Positions 43,577 to 51,808 of a stretch of 64,000 nt of DNA are shown here, in pieces. Every line of letters begins with the position of its first letter. Within the stretch, counting starts at the first letter, position 1. The notes under the pieces are model-generated. The model worked only from the letters and a program-made list of their open reading frames with translations, had not been told where the DNA came from and made no database searches. Source of the DNA: an uncultured Flavobacteriales bacterium (GTDB taxonomy: Bacteria; Bacteroidota; Bacteroidia; Flavobacteriales; Schleiferiaceae); assembly GCA_913055685.1 (NCBI GenBank), contig CAJXKC010000003.1, forward strand, positions 1 through 64,000, given 5' to 3'. Position numbers and translations under genes: made by a program.

Positions 43577-45748
43577 TTAAACCGATAGACTTTCAATGGC
43601 CATAAATACCCGCCATTCATCATAAGTGTAATCGGGAAAGGCCTGCCATATTTCTTTTATGTTTTCGGAGTGAATTCTAGCCCGGAGCTTGGTCATCTTA
43701 GCAATGGTTTCGGAGGCTAAAACTTGATTTGGATCCACTAAGCCTGCAGTAATTCCCTTGCTACAATGACCGTAAATGGTGGAAAGGGCTAAGTTTCGAT
43801 CACGGGCAATCTCAGCTGGACTCATACCCTGATCTAACATTTGATAGGTTAGTTTATAGGTCTCCCCTTTTTTAAGCCGCTTCGCTTTGGGAGGAGGAGC
43901 GTCGATATTAGACTTTAGCTCGTCCAAAAGATCTTGACGCTCTTTACCTATATTGAATGCAATCTTTTCATCTAAGCCTCTAAAGTATCGCCAGTAGGCG
44001 TTTAAGGACTTAAGTTTAAGATAGAGCGCCACTCCTTCACTTAAGACCGTCTCCAACCAACTAAGTATTGATTTGGTGCGCGAAAGTGCTGCATATTCAG
44101 CACCAAGCTGACTAATTATTTGCAGCATGGCCTTGAGTTTGGGTAGAAAATAATCGCTGGCCTTCTGCAGCCGTTCTTCTAAACTGGCCCAATCTTCACT
44201 TGCAATCAAACGGTTTATCTGTCCTCGAAACTTTAAGCTATGTTCTAACTCAAGGTCTAATAGCGCCTTAAAAGCTGCAAACTGGCTTTTGAAAGGCTCT
44301 TCCTGCAGTTTTAGTTTTTCGTAACGCTTTTGGTACTCCCGTAAAAATTCCTGCTGCCAAGACGACCAATCAAAGACCTCTGGTAAGTAACGCCATAGGT
44401 AATTTCGGCGCGCCTCTTGATAAGCTGCCTCAAGGTCTTTTCCCGCTCCCGCCTTAATAAAGTTTAATGCCTGTTGATCTACCTGCATGGCCGAAGGTTG
44501 CATGGCATGCTTTAGGTATAAGCCATCTAAAGATCGAAGACGCGATAAGGCCACGTAGGCCTGTCCCGGAGCAAATACTCTTCCTAGGTCAATCTCCGCC
44601 TCATTAAAAGTGAGTCCTTGGGATTTATGAATTGTTATTGCCCAGGCCAAGCGGAGCGGAAACTGACTAAAACTACCTAACAATGTCTCCTCCATCTCCT
44701 GGCTTTCTGGATTTAACTGGTAGCGCGTATTTTCCCAAGTGTGCAAGGGCACTTCAATTTCTACGCCATCCTCATCTTTAACCCAAATCTTTGAGTCTTC
44801 GAGTTTAGACACCCAAGCTAATTTGCCATTAAAAAAACGCTCGCCATCCCAATCGTTTTTGATAAACATAACCCGCGCTCCTAGTTTTAAATGAATTTCT
44901 TCTTCCACTGGGTACATCGACTCTGGAAAATCATCTTTAAGCTGAGCTGAATAGGTAAACAGCTGGTCTTCAATGTTTTTTAAGGCTTTGGCATTTATTT
45001 CATCCGCCTGGTTGCGGTGGGTCACTAGTTTTAGGATACTATCATCCTTGGCTTCCCGCTGATAGGAATTGATAAAGTCGATGTCCTTCGCTGTTAAACC
45101 TTCTGAGCGCAGTTTATTGAGGAAGCTTACAAATTCTTGATCTTCTTGCCGGTAAACCTTGCTAAGCTCAATCGCATGAAAACCCGACTTTTTAAGGGCT
45201 AGCGATGAAAAGAAATGAGGACTCTCATAATAGTTCTTTAGGATTTGCCATTCGCTATTACGCACCACGGGGCTCAACTGGAATAAATCGCCTATAAGCA
45301 ATAATTGAATACCTCCAAAGGGTAAGGAGTTTCCTTTTACCCTCCGAAGTCTATAGTCTACGGCATCGAGTAAATCGGCCCTTACCATACTAATTTCGTC
45401 AATTACCAATAAGTCAATTTGCTTTAAAACCTGCTTACGGACATTATTCAAAGGATGCTTGCGGGCCAATAGGTAATCATTGAAATAACGAAAGCCATTT
45501 TGGTCTTCAAATTTGGCGTCCGGAATATAAGTCCCGAAAGGAAATAAGAATTGTGAATGGATGGTAACTCCCCCCGCATTAAGCGCCGCTACGCCAGTAG
45601 GTGCTAGTACGATAAAGGACTTATGCGTACGACCTTTTAATTGCTTTAAAAAGGTGGTTTTACCCGTCCCTGCCTTACCCGATAGGAAGAGGTTGTCGGC
45701 AGTATAATTGATGAAATCTAGGGCTCGTTCTAATGAAGGATTATCCAT
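43577..45748 (-). CDS. Pif1/RecD-like ATP-dependent helicase with C-terminal HTH domain
   Basis: A 723-residue SF1B helicase. Walker A is GKAGTGKTT at about 20-28, Walker B LLVIDEISM near 112-120, then GGIQLLLIGDLFQLSP and, at the end of the motor, RLAWAITIHKSQGLTF (motif VI region). The C-terminal 280 residues are helical, partly coiled-coil, and end with a helix-turn-helix-like segment (YKLTYQMLDQGMSPAEIARDRNLALSTIYGHC), similar to the HTH domain at the end of some RecQ-type and bacterial Pif1 proteins. The enzyme probably unwinds DNA in repair or fork restart. The gene is monocistronic and divergent from the GbsR-type regulator, with 123 bases between the starts. Confidence 0.88.
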   Translation of the reverse strand: MDNPSLERALDFINYTADNLFLSGKAGTGKTTFLKQLKGRTHKSFIVLAPTGVAALNAGGVTIHSQFLFPFGTYIPDAKFEDQNGFRYFNDYLLARKHPLNNVRKQVLKQIDLLVIDEISMVRADLLDAVDYRLRRVKGNSLPFGGIQLLLIGDLFQLSPVVRNSEWQILKNYYESPHFFSSLALKKSGFHAIELSKVYRQEDQEFVSFLNKLRSEGLTAKDIDFINSYQREAKDDSILKLVTHRNQADEINAKALKNIEDQLFTYSAQLKDDFPESMYPVEEEIHLKLGARVMFIKNDWDGERFFNGKLAWVSKLEDSKIWVKDEDGVEIEVPLHTWENTRYQLNPESQEMEETLLGSFSQFPLRLAWAITIHKSQGLTFNEAEIDLGRVFAPGQAYVALSRLRSLDGLYLKHAMQPSAMQVDQQALNFIKAGAGKDLEAAYQEARRNYLWRYLPEVFDWSSWQQEFLREYQKRYEKLKLQEEPFKSQFAAFKALLDLELEHSLKFRGQINRLIASEDWASLEERLQKASDYFLPKLKAMLQIISQLGAEYAALSRTKSILSWLETVLSEGVALYLKLKSLNAYWRYFRGLDEKIAFNIGKERQDLLDELKSNIDAPPPKAKRLKKGETYKLTYQMLDQGMSPAEIARDRNLALSTIYGHCSKGITAGLVDPNQVLASETIAKMTKLRARIHSENIKEIWQAFPDYTYDEWRVFMAIESLSV

Positions 45749-45824
45749 AACACGAATTTATGGCTTAATCTATAGCCTTAAAGCTTAAGCACTGGATAAT
45801 GCTTTGCTAAGTACTTATACATTT

Positions 45825-45844
45825 CTTTCAATAATTACTGAAAG
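45825..45844. promoter_or_regulatory. Operator palindrome 1 (GbsR-type regulator)
   Basis: CTTTCAATAATTACTGAAAG is an inverted repeat in which 18 of 20 positions match the reverse complement. It covers the place where the -33 element of the regulator gene should be, 15 bases before the -7 element. A near-identical copy stands at 46384-46403, so both are probably bound by the regulator encoded between them. Confidence 0.75.
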
Positions 45845-45859
45845 TTTAAAATGTTGTTT

Positions 45860-45867
45860 TATATTTG
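45860..45867 (+). promoter_or_regulatory. -7 element TATATTTG of the regulator gene
   Basis: TATATTTG fits TAnnTTTG and is separated from the ATG at 45872 by four bases, which predicts a leaderless message. Confidence 0.65.
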
Positions 45868-45871
45868 AACT

Positions 45872-46366
45872 ATGAAAAGCAGCGAAGCAAAGAAAGAATT
45901 CATTGAGGCCTGGGGAAATCTCGGCAGTAGCTGGGGAACCAACCGCACGATGTCCTCGATTCACGCTTTGTTGATGAGTAGTCCGGAGCCCCTTAGTACC
46001 GAAGAGATAATGGAAGCCCTAAAAATATCTCGAGGTAATGCCAATATGAATATTCGAGCTTTAATTGATTGGGGATTGGTACGTAAAAGACATATTGCAG
46101 GAGAACGCAAAGAATACTTCGAAGCGGGAAAAGACATCTGGGAAATTGCTAAGCAGATTTCAGCCGAACGACGCAAGCGCGAAATAAACCCGGTGATAGA
46201 TCTTTTAGCCCGTTTGGAAAAAGAAGAAGACGGCAGTGATCCTGAGTTTAGCAAGCTACTTAAGGAAATGCACAATTTTACCGCCCAGATGAGTGGCTTT
46301 TTAGATAAGTTCAACCGCAGTGATCGCAACTGGTTTAGTCGCACTCTATTAAAACTCCTCAACTAA
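45872..46366 (+). CDS. GbsR/MarR-type winged-helix transcriptional regulator
   Basis: A 164-residue regulator resembling the GbsR branch of the MarR superfamily. The N-terminal EAWGNLGSSWGTNRTMSSIHALLMSS is typical of this branch, followed by the winged HTH (PLSTEEIMEALKISRGNANMNIRALIDWGLVRKR) and the wing with GERKEYFEAG. A C-terminal helical part (about 95-164) is likely to form the dimer. Known GbsR proteins repress choline/betaine genes, but the ligand here is unknown. The 20-bp palindrome at 45825-45844 before its own gene and 46384-46403 before the next argue for autoregulation and control of the two membrane-protein genes. The gap to the next gene is 45 bases. Confidence 0.88.
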   Translation: MKSSEAKKEFIEAWGNLGSSWGTNRTMSSIHALLMSSPEPLSTEEIMEALKISRGNANMNIRALIDWGLVRKRHIAGERKEYFEAGKDIWEIAKQISAERRKREINPVIDLLARLEKEEDGSDPEFSKLLKEMHNFTAQMSGFLDKFNRSDRNWFSRTLLKLLN

Positions 46367-46383
46367 AAAAATTTTCATTCTAT

Positions 46384-46403
46384 GTTTCAATAATTTCTGA
46401 AAG
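46384..46403. promoter_or_regulatory. Operator palindrome 2
   Basis: GTTTCAATAATTTCTGAAAG differs from the copy at 45825-45844 at two positions. It ends eight bases before the ATG at 46412 and covers a -7-like TATGTTTC (46381-46388). A repressor bound here would block either initiation or passage. Confidence 0.7.
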
Positions 46404-46411
46404 TTTTAAAA

Positions 46412-46771
46412 ATGAATGATCTCACCATCTTATACTACTTCCTTTACTTAGGTGCTTCCGCCCTACTAGTGTTCTTTGTAGGTCGTCAATTGTACCGCGA
46501 GGGACAGGTTTACATTGACCTACTATTTAAAAACGCACCTCAGGCGAAAGCCTTAAACCGACTTTTATTACTTGCCTATTACCTATTAAATTTAGGTTAC
46601 GTCGCCTATCGACTGGCTATCGCCACAACCCTAAGCTCCTATCTTGAGCTAGGTGAAAGACTCCTTGTAAACTTGGGGCTTATCGGACTACTACTAGGGG
46701 TCTTGCACCTCAATAACCTTATTCTACTCTTTCTTTTATCAAAATCTAAATTCACTTTAAAAACCGTTTAA
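46412..46771 (+). CDS. Small three-helix membrane protein, paralogue 1
   Basis: A 119-residue protein of unknown function. Helix 1 is about residues 5-24, helix 2 about 50-70 and helix 3 about 84-108. A loop between helices 1 and 2 contains GRQLYREGQVYIDLLFK. It is homologous to the next gene product: LYREGQVYIDLLF matches LFKNGLVYMRDIF, and YYLLNLGYVAY matches FYLLNIGFAFL. There is no signal peptide, catalytic motif or known domain that I recognise. An operator-like palindrome directly before it implies control by the GbsR-type protein. Candidate roles are osmotic or membrane-stress response, but this is guesswork from the regulator family. Confidence 0.75.
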   Translation: MNDLTILYYFLYLGASALLVFFVGRQLYREGQVYIDLLFKNAPQAKALNRLLLLAYYLLNLGYVAYRLAIATTLSSYLELGERLLVNLGLIGLLLGVLHLNNLILLFLLSKSKFTLKTV

Positions 46772-46772
46772 T

Positions 46773-47156
46773 ATGGAAACTTTAAACACCTTTCATTCCG
46801 CCGACTACTACATTTTATGGGCCTATGCTATTTACCTGCCTATAACCATCGGCTTAACCCTTTTTGTGGCGCACCGCCTATTTAAAAATGGCTTGGTTTA
46901 TATGCGGGATATCTTTAAAGGCCGCGAGGAAATTGCGCGAAGCACCAACCAATTGTTTAAAATGGGTTTTTACCTCCTAAACATTGGCTTCGCATTCTTA
47001 ATCTTAGACATGTACGCCGATAATTGGCGAAATGTTATCGAAGACCTAAGTGCTAAGATTGGCGGCTTTAGTATTTACCTAGGCTTAGCTCTATTCTTTA
47101 ACCTATTTCTGTTCTTTAGAGGTAAGAAAGTGGCCAAACAAAATGCGAGTAGCTGA
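46773..47156 (+). CDS. Small three-helix membrane protein, paralogue 2
   Basis: A 127-residue protein of unknown function, starting one base after the stop of its paralogue and so very probably translated with it. Helices are at about 14-32, 66-83 and 95-114. The loop HRLFKNGLVYMRDIFKGREE and the segment FYLLNIGFAFLILD match the first paralogue. It ends with a Lys-rich tail RGKKVAKQNASS. As the two proteins have the same topology and size, they may form a heteromer. No similarity to a named transporter is visible to me. Confidence 0.75.
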   Translation: METLNTFHSADYYILWAYAIYLPITIGLTLFVAHRLFKNGLVYMRDIFKGREEIARSTNQLFKMGFYLLNIGFAFLILDMYADNWRNVIEDLSAKIGGFSIYLGLALFFNLFLFFRGKKVAKQNASS

Positions 47157-47160
47157 TTGA

Positions 47161-47198
47161 AAATGAAAAACCCCGAATCTCCTCCGGGGTTTTCATTT
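47161..47198. terminator. Bidirectional terminator between convergent genes
   Basis: AAATGAAAAACCCCG and CGGGGTTTTCATTT form a long stem around AATCTCCTC. It lies between the small membrane protein gene (+) and the ABC/M1 gene (-), and its A/T runs suit both. Confidence 0.88.
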
Positions 47199-50100
47199 AT
47201 TCAACCGATTTTACATTGTCTTTAATTACCCGTTCAATGTAAATTCGACGGGGGTCTAAGACCACCTTTTCTATTCGCTCGGATAGGCGGAATTTGAAGC
47301 TTTGCTCCTCCTTATCTACCCATACCTTTTCGCTATGCACTAAATCTTCTTGTTCCGCGTCCGCATAAAAGCCTATTTCGAGCCACTCATTTAATTCCGC
47401 TTGCGTTTCCGTGCCCAATGTATCGGCATGATACTTATAGGATTTAAAGCTAAGCTCCACATCAAACTGATCGGCGGCTTCAACCTGAGTCAGATCTTCC
47501 AATCGGAAATCATAGAGGGTAATTTTGCGAATCCAATCTTCCAGCAAATACTGAAGGCTGTCGGGTACTCGCGGTTCTAAATGACGCATAAAATCGAGCG
47601 AATTCGGATAAGGAGGTTCCTTATATCGAAACTCCTTCAAAAAACTAGACAAGGCCGCATTAACCGAGTCTTCGCCCACCATTTCCTGTAAAGCATAGAG
47701 AATTACGCTCCCCTTACCATAATGGATATAGCCTTGGTTTTCTACTTCCAGCAGCGCTAATTCCTTTTCGACCTCGCCACTTCTACCCCTTAAGTAACGA
47801 TCCATATCGTATTTAAGGAACTCGCGCATTTGGCTGGGGCTGCTATTTTGTTTCATCACCATTAATGAGCTGTACTCCGAGAAAGACTCCGTTAAAAAGG
47901 TCCCTCCCTGCATTAAAGCGGGTATCTCTTGATGGGCCCACCACTGATGGGCCATTTCATGAGCGATTACCGCATCAACCACATTATTTCCGTCCTCATC
48001 CTCGAGATTGGTAATAAAGCCGAAGCCTTCCGAATAAGGCATAGTACCAGGGAAAGCTTGGGCAAAGGTGGCATAACGTGGGAATTCAATTATGCGTGCT
48101 TGCTTGTGATAATAGGGTCCAAAGTTCTCGGTATAATATTCAAGCGATTTTTGAATAGCATCTAACATCCGCTCAATATTATAATCGTGCTTCTCATCGT
48201 AGTACACTTCTAAATCGATATCCTTCCACTTTCGCTTCGCTACTTGGTAACGTCCGCTGATAAAAGAATAAAAGTTTTGAGAAGGTTGATCTACTTGATA
48301 ACGGTAGTAATTACGTCCTTCGGTATTCCATTTTTCAACTAAACGCCCCGGAGCAATTGCCATTTGGTCGGCCGAAGTGGATATCACAGTTTCTACCGCC
48401 ACCCAATCCGATAAGCCGTCGCTCAAATAATTAACCATACAGGGCTCCAGGCAAGTGTCTCTCACCAATTTAGGCATGCGCTGCTTCGGGGCCAATCCGT
48501 ATTTCTTCCGCGTATTTCGATCACCCAACTCAGCACCATCTTGGTAGCCTAAGCCGGGTAAAATCTGACTATTATTAAGGAAACTACCATTCTCAATAAT
48601 CCCTGTATTGCCTCTTCCATTTTCAAAGCCATGGTGTTCCAAAACATTGGATATTTTCAGCTTTAACTCCTCACCCGGCGCTAATGGCTTGTTCAAAGCA
48701 TAGGCTTTAAACTGAAACTCTTCATCGAACCAAGCTTCCGCTAAAGCGCCATCGATTTTAGTTTGCCAATCTTTGCTCTGCAGGAAAAAGAGCGAATCGA
48801 TAATTTGCCGGGTCTCATTCCTCAAGGTCATATTGGCCAGTACAGCCACTTTCCTTTCCTGTGGAAAAAGATCTATAGCATAGCTTATTGCCTTTATTTT
48901 TGGATTGGGATAATCTTGGTAGTGTTTGTACTTCTTTTCGTAATTAGCGCTCCATTCCTCTGCTTCATCAGCGGTTTGGTAATCGTTTAGCACCTGGGTA
49001 TTGTAATATAACCAGGCCAACATAAGACCAAATAGAGCAGCACAAACCAGGGTAAAACTGCGGTAGGAACCACGAAAGATCAATTTCGCCTGTCGAAGTC
49101 TAGCTTTCATCCCTTGTAGTTTCATTCGGTAATACAAGGGGCCCGCTAAAAACAGCAGTAGCAAGGCAAATAAAATCCAATAAGCATTAAACCACATCGC
49201 TCCTTCAAAACCGGGTCCGTAACCATTTAAATCGCTGTAAAATAAGGAAGGCTTGGAAGCCGGACTCACCATATTGGATTGCACATCGAAGATGGTCCAA
49301 AGGACATCGATAAGAATTAAGACCAATATTGAAATAAAATAGGCCAGGTACTTCTGGTTAATGAGCACTTGCAGGAAGAGGTTTATACCGGCAAAAACCA
49401 TAAAGTTGGGTAATTGCTCAAAGAAATACTCTCCCAAGTAAAGCTCTATTTCTATGAAGGTAAAACCTTGGATAAGCTGCGCTAAAATAGCCGTAATGAC
49501 AAAGGTGAAATAGAGAATGCTTGCGGCCGAGATTAAGGCAAAGAATTGACCTAACAACTGACTAAAACTATGATGTGGAGTTGCGGCAACCACCTCATCG
49601 ATGTGCGCATTACGCGCTCGCCAAACCAATTCACCGCTAAAGAAGACCAGAATGATGATCATGAATAGTCCCGATGAACTACTAATCGCATCGACCATCT
49701 TATAGGTCAGGGGATAAGACTTTAAACCGAAATACTCAAAGCCATTGATTAAATCGACTATCAAAAGGATCATTGAGAAGGCCAGGAGTATTTGAAAGAC
49801 ATTACTCTTTACAATACTGCGAAAGGCATCCTTAAAAAAGCTCAGGAACTGACTACCAAAAGTCCCCTCAAAGACTTGGATTACCCTTGGCTTGGAAATG
49901 ACCGCTGTCTGAGAGTCCTCATCGGCTTTCACCTTTTTAAGCTTACGTCGCGAAGGGTTTTTCTGCGGACTAAAAGACCAAAAGCCCAGAAGAAGCACAG
50001 CGATAGAAACACTGGCCCACAAGGCTCTATTCTGCACCATACGGGCGCTAAAACCAATGGCTTCTTCATTCTTCTCAACCGTAGTGGCATAACGCATTTC

Positions 50101-50766
50101 CACCGAATAAGTCCGAATACCAAAAGGATCGGCTAAGGCGGCCAGATCCACATTTTCGATATCACTCAATAAGGCACCCGAAATACTGTATCCGATAATG
50201 ATTAGGAGGGCTCCCACAAAAGAGACAATGGTAGAACGCCACTTTTGCGCCAAACCAAAAATTAGGCTACCGCTAAAGAGCATATTCGGTAATGCCAATA
50301 TTAGGAAACTATTAAAATAGGCCTCCCATGGCGTAGGTCCGAATCTTTCGGCCGGTACCCAATCAAAAATAGGGGCCATCCAAGCGCCAAGCGATACCCC
50401 AATATAAACTCCAATAAGTGGGATGAGGGCTAAAACCCAGGCTCCTAAGAAGCGACCAAAGAAATAAGCTCCCTTCGATAAAGGGGTGCTAAATATTATT
50501 TCATCAAACTGATTATTGTAGTCTCTTAAGGCGGCATTATTAAAGAAGGCTACCGCAAACAGAACCCCAATTAAGGAAAGTATACCGGTAAAGGTGCTTA
50601 CAATATGAGGGGCATTCTTATGTACCGCCCCAATCGAACCACCGATAATTACATTGTCGCTTACCACTGCCAGGAAACACATCAAGGCAAAAATGAAAGT
50701 GAAGATATAGACCATGGGGCTGCGCAGGGCTGCCTTCAGCTCGAGCTTAAATATCTGTAAAAACAT
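47197..50766 (-). CDS. ABC transporter permease fused to M1-family aminopeptidase
   Basis: A 1189-residue inner-membrane protein. The first half holds about 12 hydrophobic helices in two ABC-2-type permease sets (starts MFLQIFKLELKAALRSPMVY, second set about 300-590, each with an LELKA..R or similar beginning). The C-terminal 540 residues form an M1 zinc peptidase: GTMPYSEGFGFI takes the place of the GAMEN substrate loop, the zinc motif HEMAHQW lies near residue 945, and the third ligand follows in TFLTESFSEYSSL. An ATP-binding gene ends upstream with a 10-base gap. The fusion is common in Bacteroidota, but its substrate is not known to me. It could export and process peptides. Confidence 0.88.
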   Translation of the reverse strand: MFLQIFKLELKAALRSPMVYIFTFIFALMCFLAVVSDNVIIGGSIGAVHKNAPHIVSTFTGILSLIGVLFAVAFFNNAALRDYNNQFDEIIFSTPLSKGAYFFGRFLGAWVLALIPLIGVYIGVSLGAWMAPIFDWVPAERFGPTPWEAYFNSFLILALPNMLFSGSLIFGLAQKWRSTIVSFVGALLIIIGYSISGALLSDIENVDLAALADPFGIRTYSVEMRYATTVEKNEEAIGFSARMVQNRALWASVSIAVLLLGFWSFSPQKNPSRRKLKKVKADEDSQTAVISKPRVIQVFEGTFGSQFLSFFKDAFRSIVKSNVFQILLAFSMILLIVDLINGFEYFGLKSYPLTYKMVDAISSSSGLFMIIILVFFSGELVWRARNAHIDEVVAATPHHSFSQLLGQFFALISAASILYFTFVITAILAQLIQGFTFIEIELYLGEYFFEQLPNFMVFAGINLFLQVLINQKYLAYFISILVLILIDVLWTIFDVQSNMVSPASKPSLFYSDLNGYGPGFEGAMWFNAYWILFALLLLFLAGPLYYRMKLQGMKARLRQAKLIFRGSYRSFTLVCAALFGLMLAWLYYNTQVLNDYQTADEAEEWSANYEKKYKHYQDYPNPKIKAISYAIDLFPQERKVAVLANMTLRNETRQIIDSLFFLQSKDWQTKIDGALAEAWFDEEFQFKAYALNKPLAPGEELKLKISNVLEHHGFENGRGNTGIIENGSFLNNSQILPGLGYQDGAELGDRNTRKKYGLAPKQRMPKLVRDTCLEPCMVNYLSDGLSDWVAVETVISTSADQMAIAPGRLVEKWNTEGRNYYRYQVDQPSQNFYSFISGRYQVAKRKWKDIDLEVYYDEKHDYNIERMLDAIQKSLEYYTENFGPYYHKQARIIEFPRYATFAQAFPGTMPYSEGFGFITNLEDEDGNNVVDAVIAHEMAHQWWAHQEIPALMQGGTFLTESFSEYSSLMVMKQNSSPSQMREFLKYDMDRYLRGRSGEVEKELALLEVENQGYIHYGKGSVILYALQEMVGEDSVNAALSSFLKEFRYKEPPYPNSLDFMRHLEPRVPDSLQYLLEDWIRKITLYDFRLEDLTQVEAADQFDVELSFKSYKYHADTLGTETQAELNEWLEIGFYADAEQEDLVHSEKVWVDKEEQSFKFRLSERIEKVVLDPRRIYIERVIKDNVKSVE

Positions 50767-50776
50767 AATCTAGGAA

Positions 50777-51664
50777 TTAAGCCTGGAGCGCTGGGCTCGA
50801 ATGGTGAATATGACTAAAGAATACATCCTCTAAGTTGGGATCTACCGCACTAAAACCATTGCCGGGATTAGCTTCGCTTAATACGTGAATAAGGGGGCGA
50901 CCAGCAATTAGTTTCTCGGATATTAAAGTGTACTCCTGGCGATAGTGATCCATTTCCTCGCGCTCAATACTTTTTTGCCAAACCTGACCTTGTAAGTCGG
51001 ATACCGCTGCCTCTGGCGCGCCATGATAGATTATCTGACCTTGGTTCATAATGGCCATCATCGGACATAATTCGCGTACGTCGTCGACGATATGGGTAGA
51101 TAAAATTACAATGACCTCCGAGCCTACATCGGCCAATAGATTGTGAAAGCGATTGCGTTCTCCTGGATCAAGGCCTGCGGTTGGCTCATCTACAATAATA
51201 AGCTGAGGGTCTCCAATTAAGGCTTGCGCAATGCCAATTCGCTGCTTCATACCCCCCGAAAAGCCCTTCACGCTTTTATTGCGCTTATCGTATAAATTTA
51301 CTTTTTGTAGAAGATGGCCTACTAATTCCTTGCGCTCCCCTTTGCTGGTTATCCCTTTTAAAACTGCGAGGTGATCCAATAATTGCCAAGCGGTAATTCT
51401 CGGATAAACCCCGAATTCCTGTGGCAAATAACCGAGCACCTTTCTTAAATCTTGGGGCTTCTTTAAAACGTTTATATCATTAAGGTAAATCTCTCCACTA
51501 TCGGCGTCCTGCAAACCGGCAATGGTTCGCATTAAAGATGACTTACCCGCACCATTGGGGCCTAATAAACCAAAGAGGCCTTTACCGATTTCTAAAGACA
51601 CATTGTCGAGGGCTTTTACCCCATTGGCATAGACCTTATTGAGGTCACTAATTCGCAGTTCCAT
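50777..51664 (-). CDS. ABC transporter ATP-binding protein
   Basis: A 295-residue ATPase of the ABC superfamily. Walker A is GPNGAGKS at 35-42, the signature SGGMKQR follows VKGF near residue 136, Walker B is QLIIVDEPTAGLD, and the switch His follows in VILSTHIVDD. A C-terminal extension of about 80 residues ends SHIHHSSPALQA. The gene directly precedes the permease/M1 fusion and would supply its energy. I cannot place a clean TAnnTTTG element before it. Confidence 0.93.
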   Translation of the reverse strand: MELRISDLNKVYANGVKALDNVSLEIGKGLFGLLGPNGAGKSSLMRTIAGLQDADSGEIYLNDINVLKKPQDLRKVLGYLPQEFGVYPRITAWQLLDHLAVLKGITSKGERKELVGHLLQKVNLYDKRNKSVKGFSGGMKQRIGIAQALIGDPQLIIVDEPTAGLDPGERNRFHNLLADVGSEVIVILSTHIVDDVRELCPMMAIMNQGQIIYHGAPEAAVSDLQGQVWQKSIEREEMDHYRQEYTLISEKLIAGRPLIHVLSEANPGNGFSAVDPNLEDVFFSHIHHSSPALQA

Positions 51665-51755
51665 ATTCCGTTTTTGTTAATAGCTGCTCCAAATTACGAA
51701 TAGCTTTGATAAACAGGAATATACACTGTTCGGAAACGGACAATTATTTTAAAAA

Positions 51756-51788
51756 AAAATCCCGATGCTTCAATTGAAGATCGGGATT
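51756..51788 (-). terminator. Terminator after icmF
   Basis: Arms AATCCCGAT/ATCGGGATT with a 13-base loop that itself contains CTTCAATTGAAG, a perfect inverted repeat, followed on the minus strand by TTTTTTT. It lies 20 bases past the icmF stop. Confidence 0.9.
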
Positions 51789-51808
51789 AGCAAGCTTAAA
51801 GCTGAATA

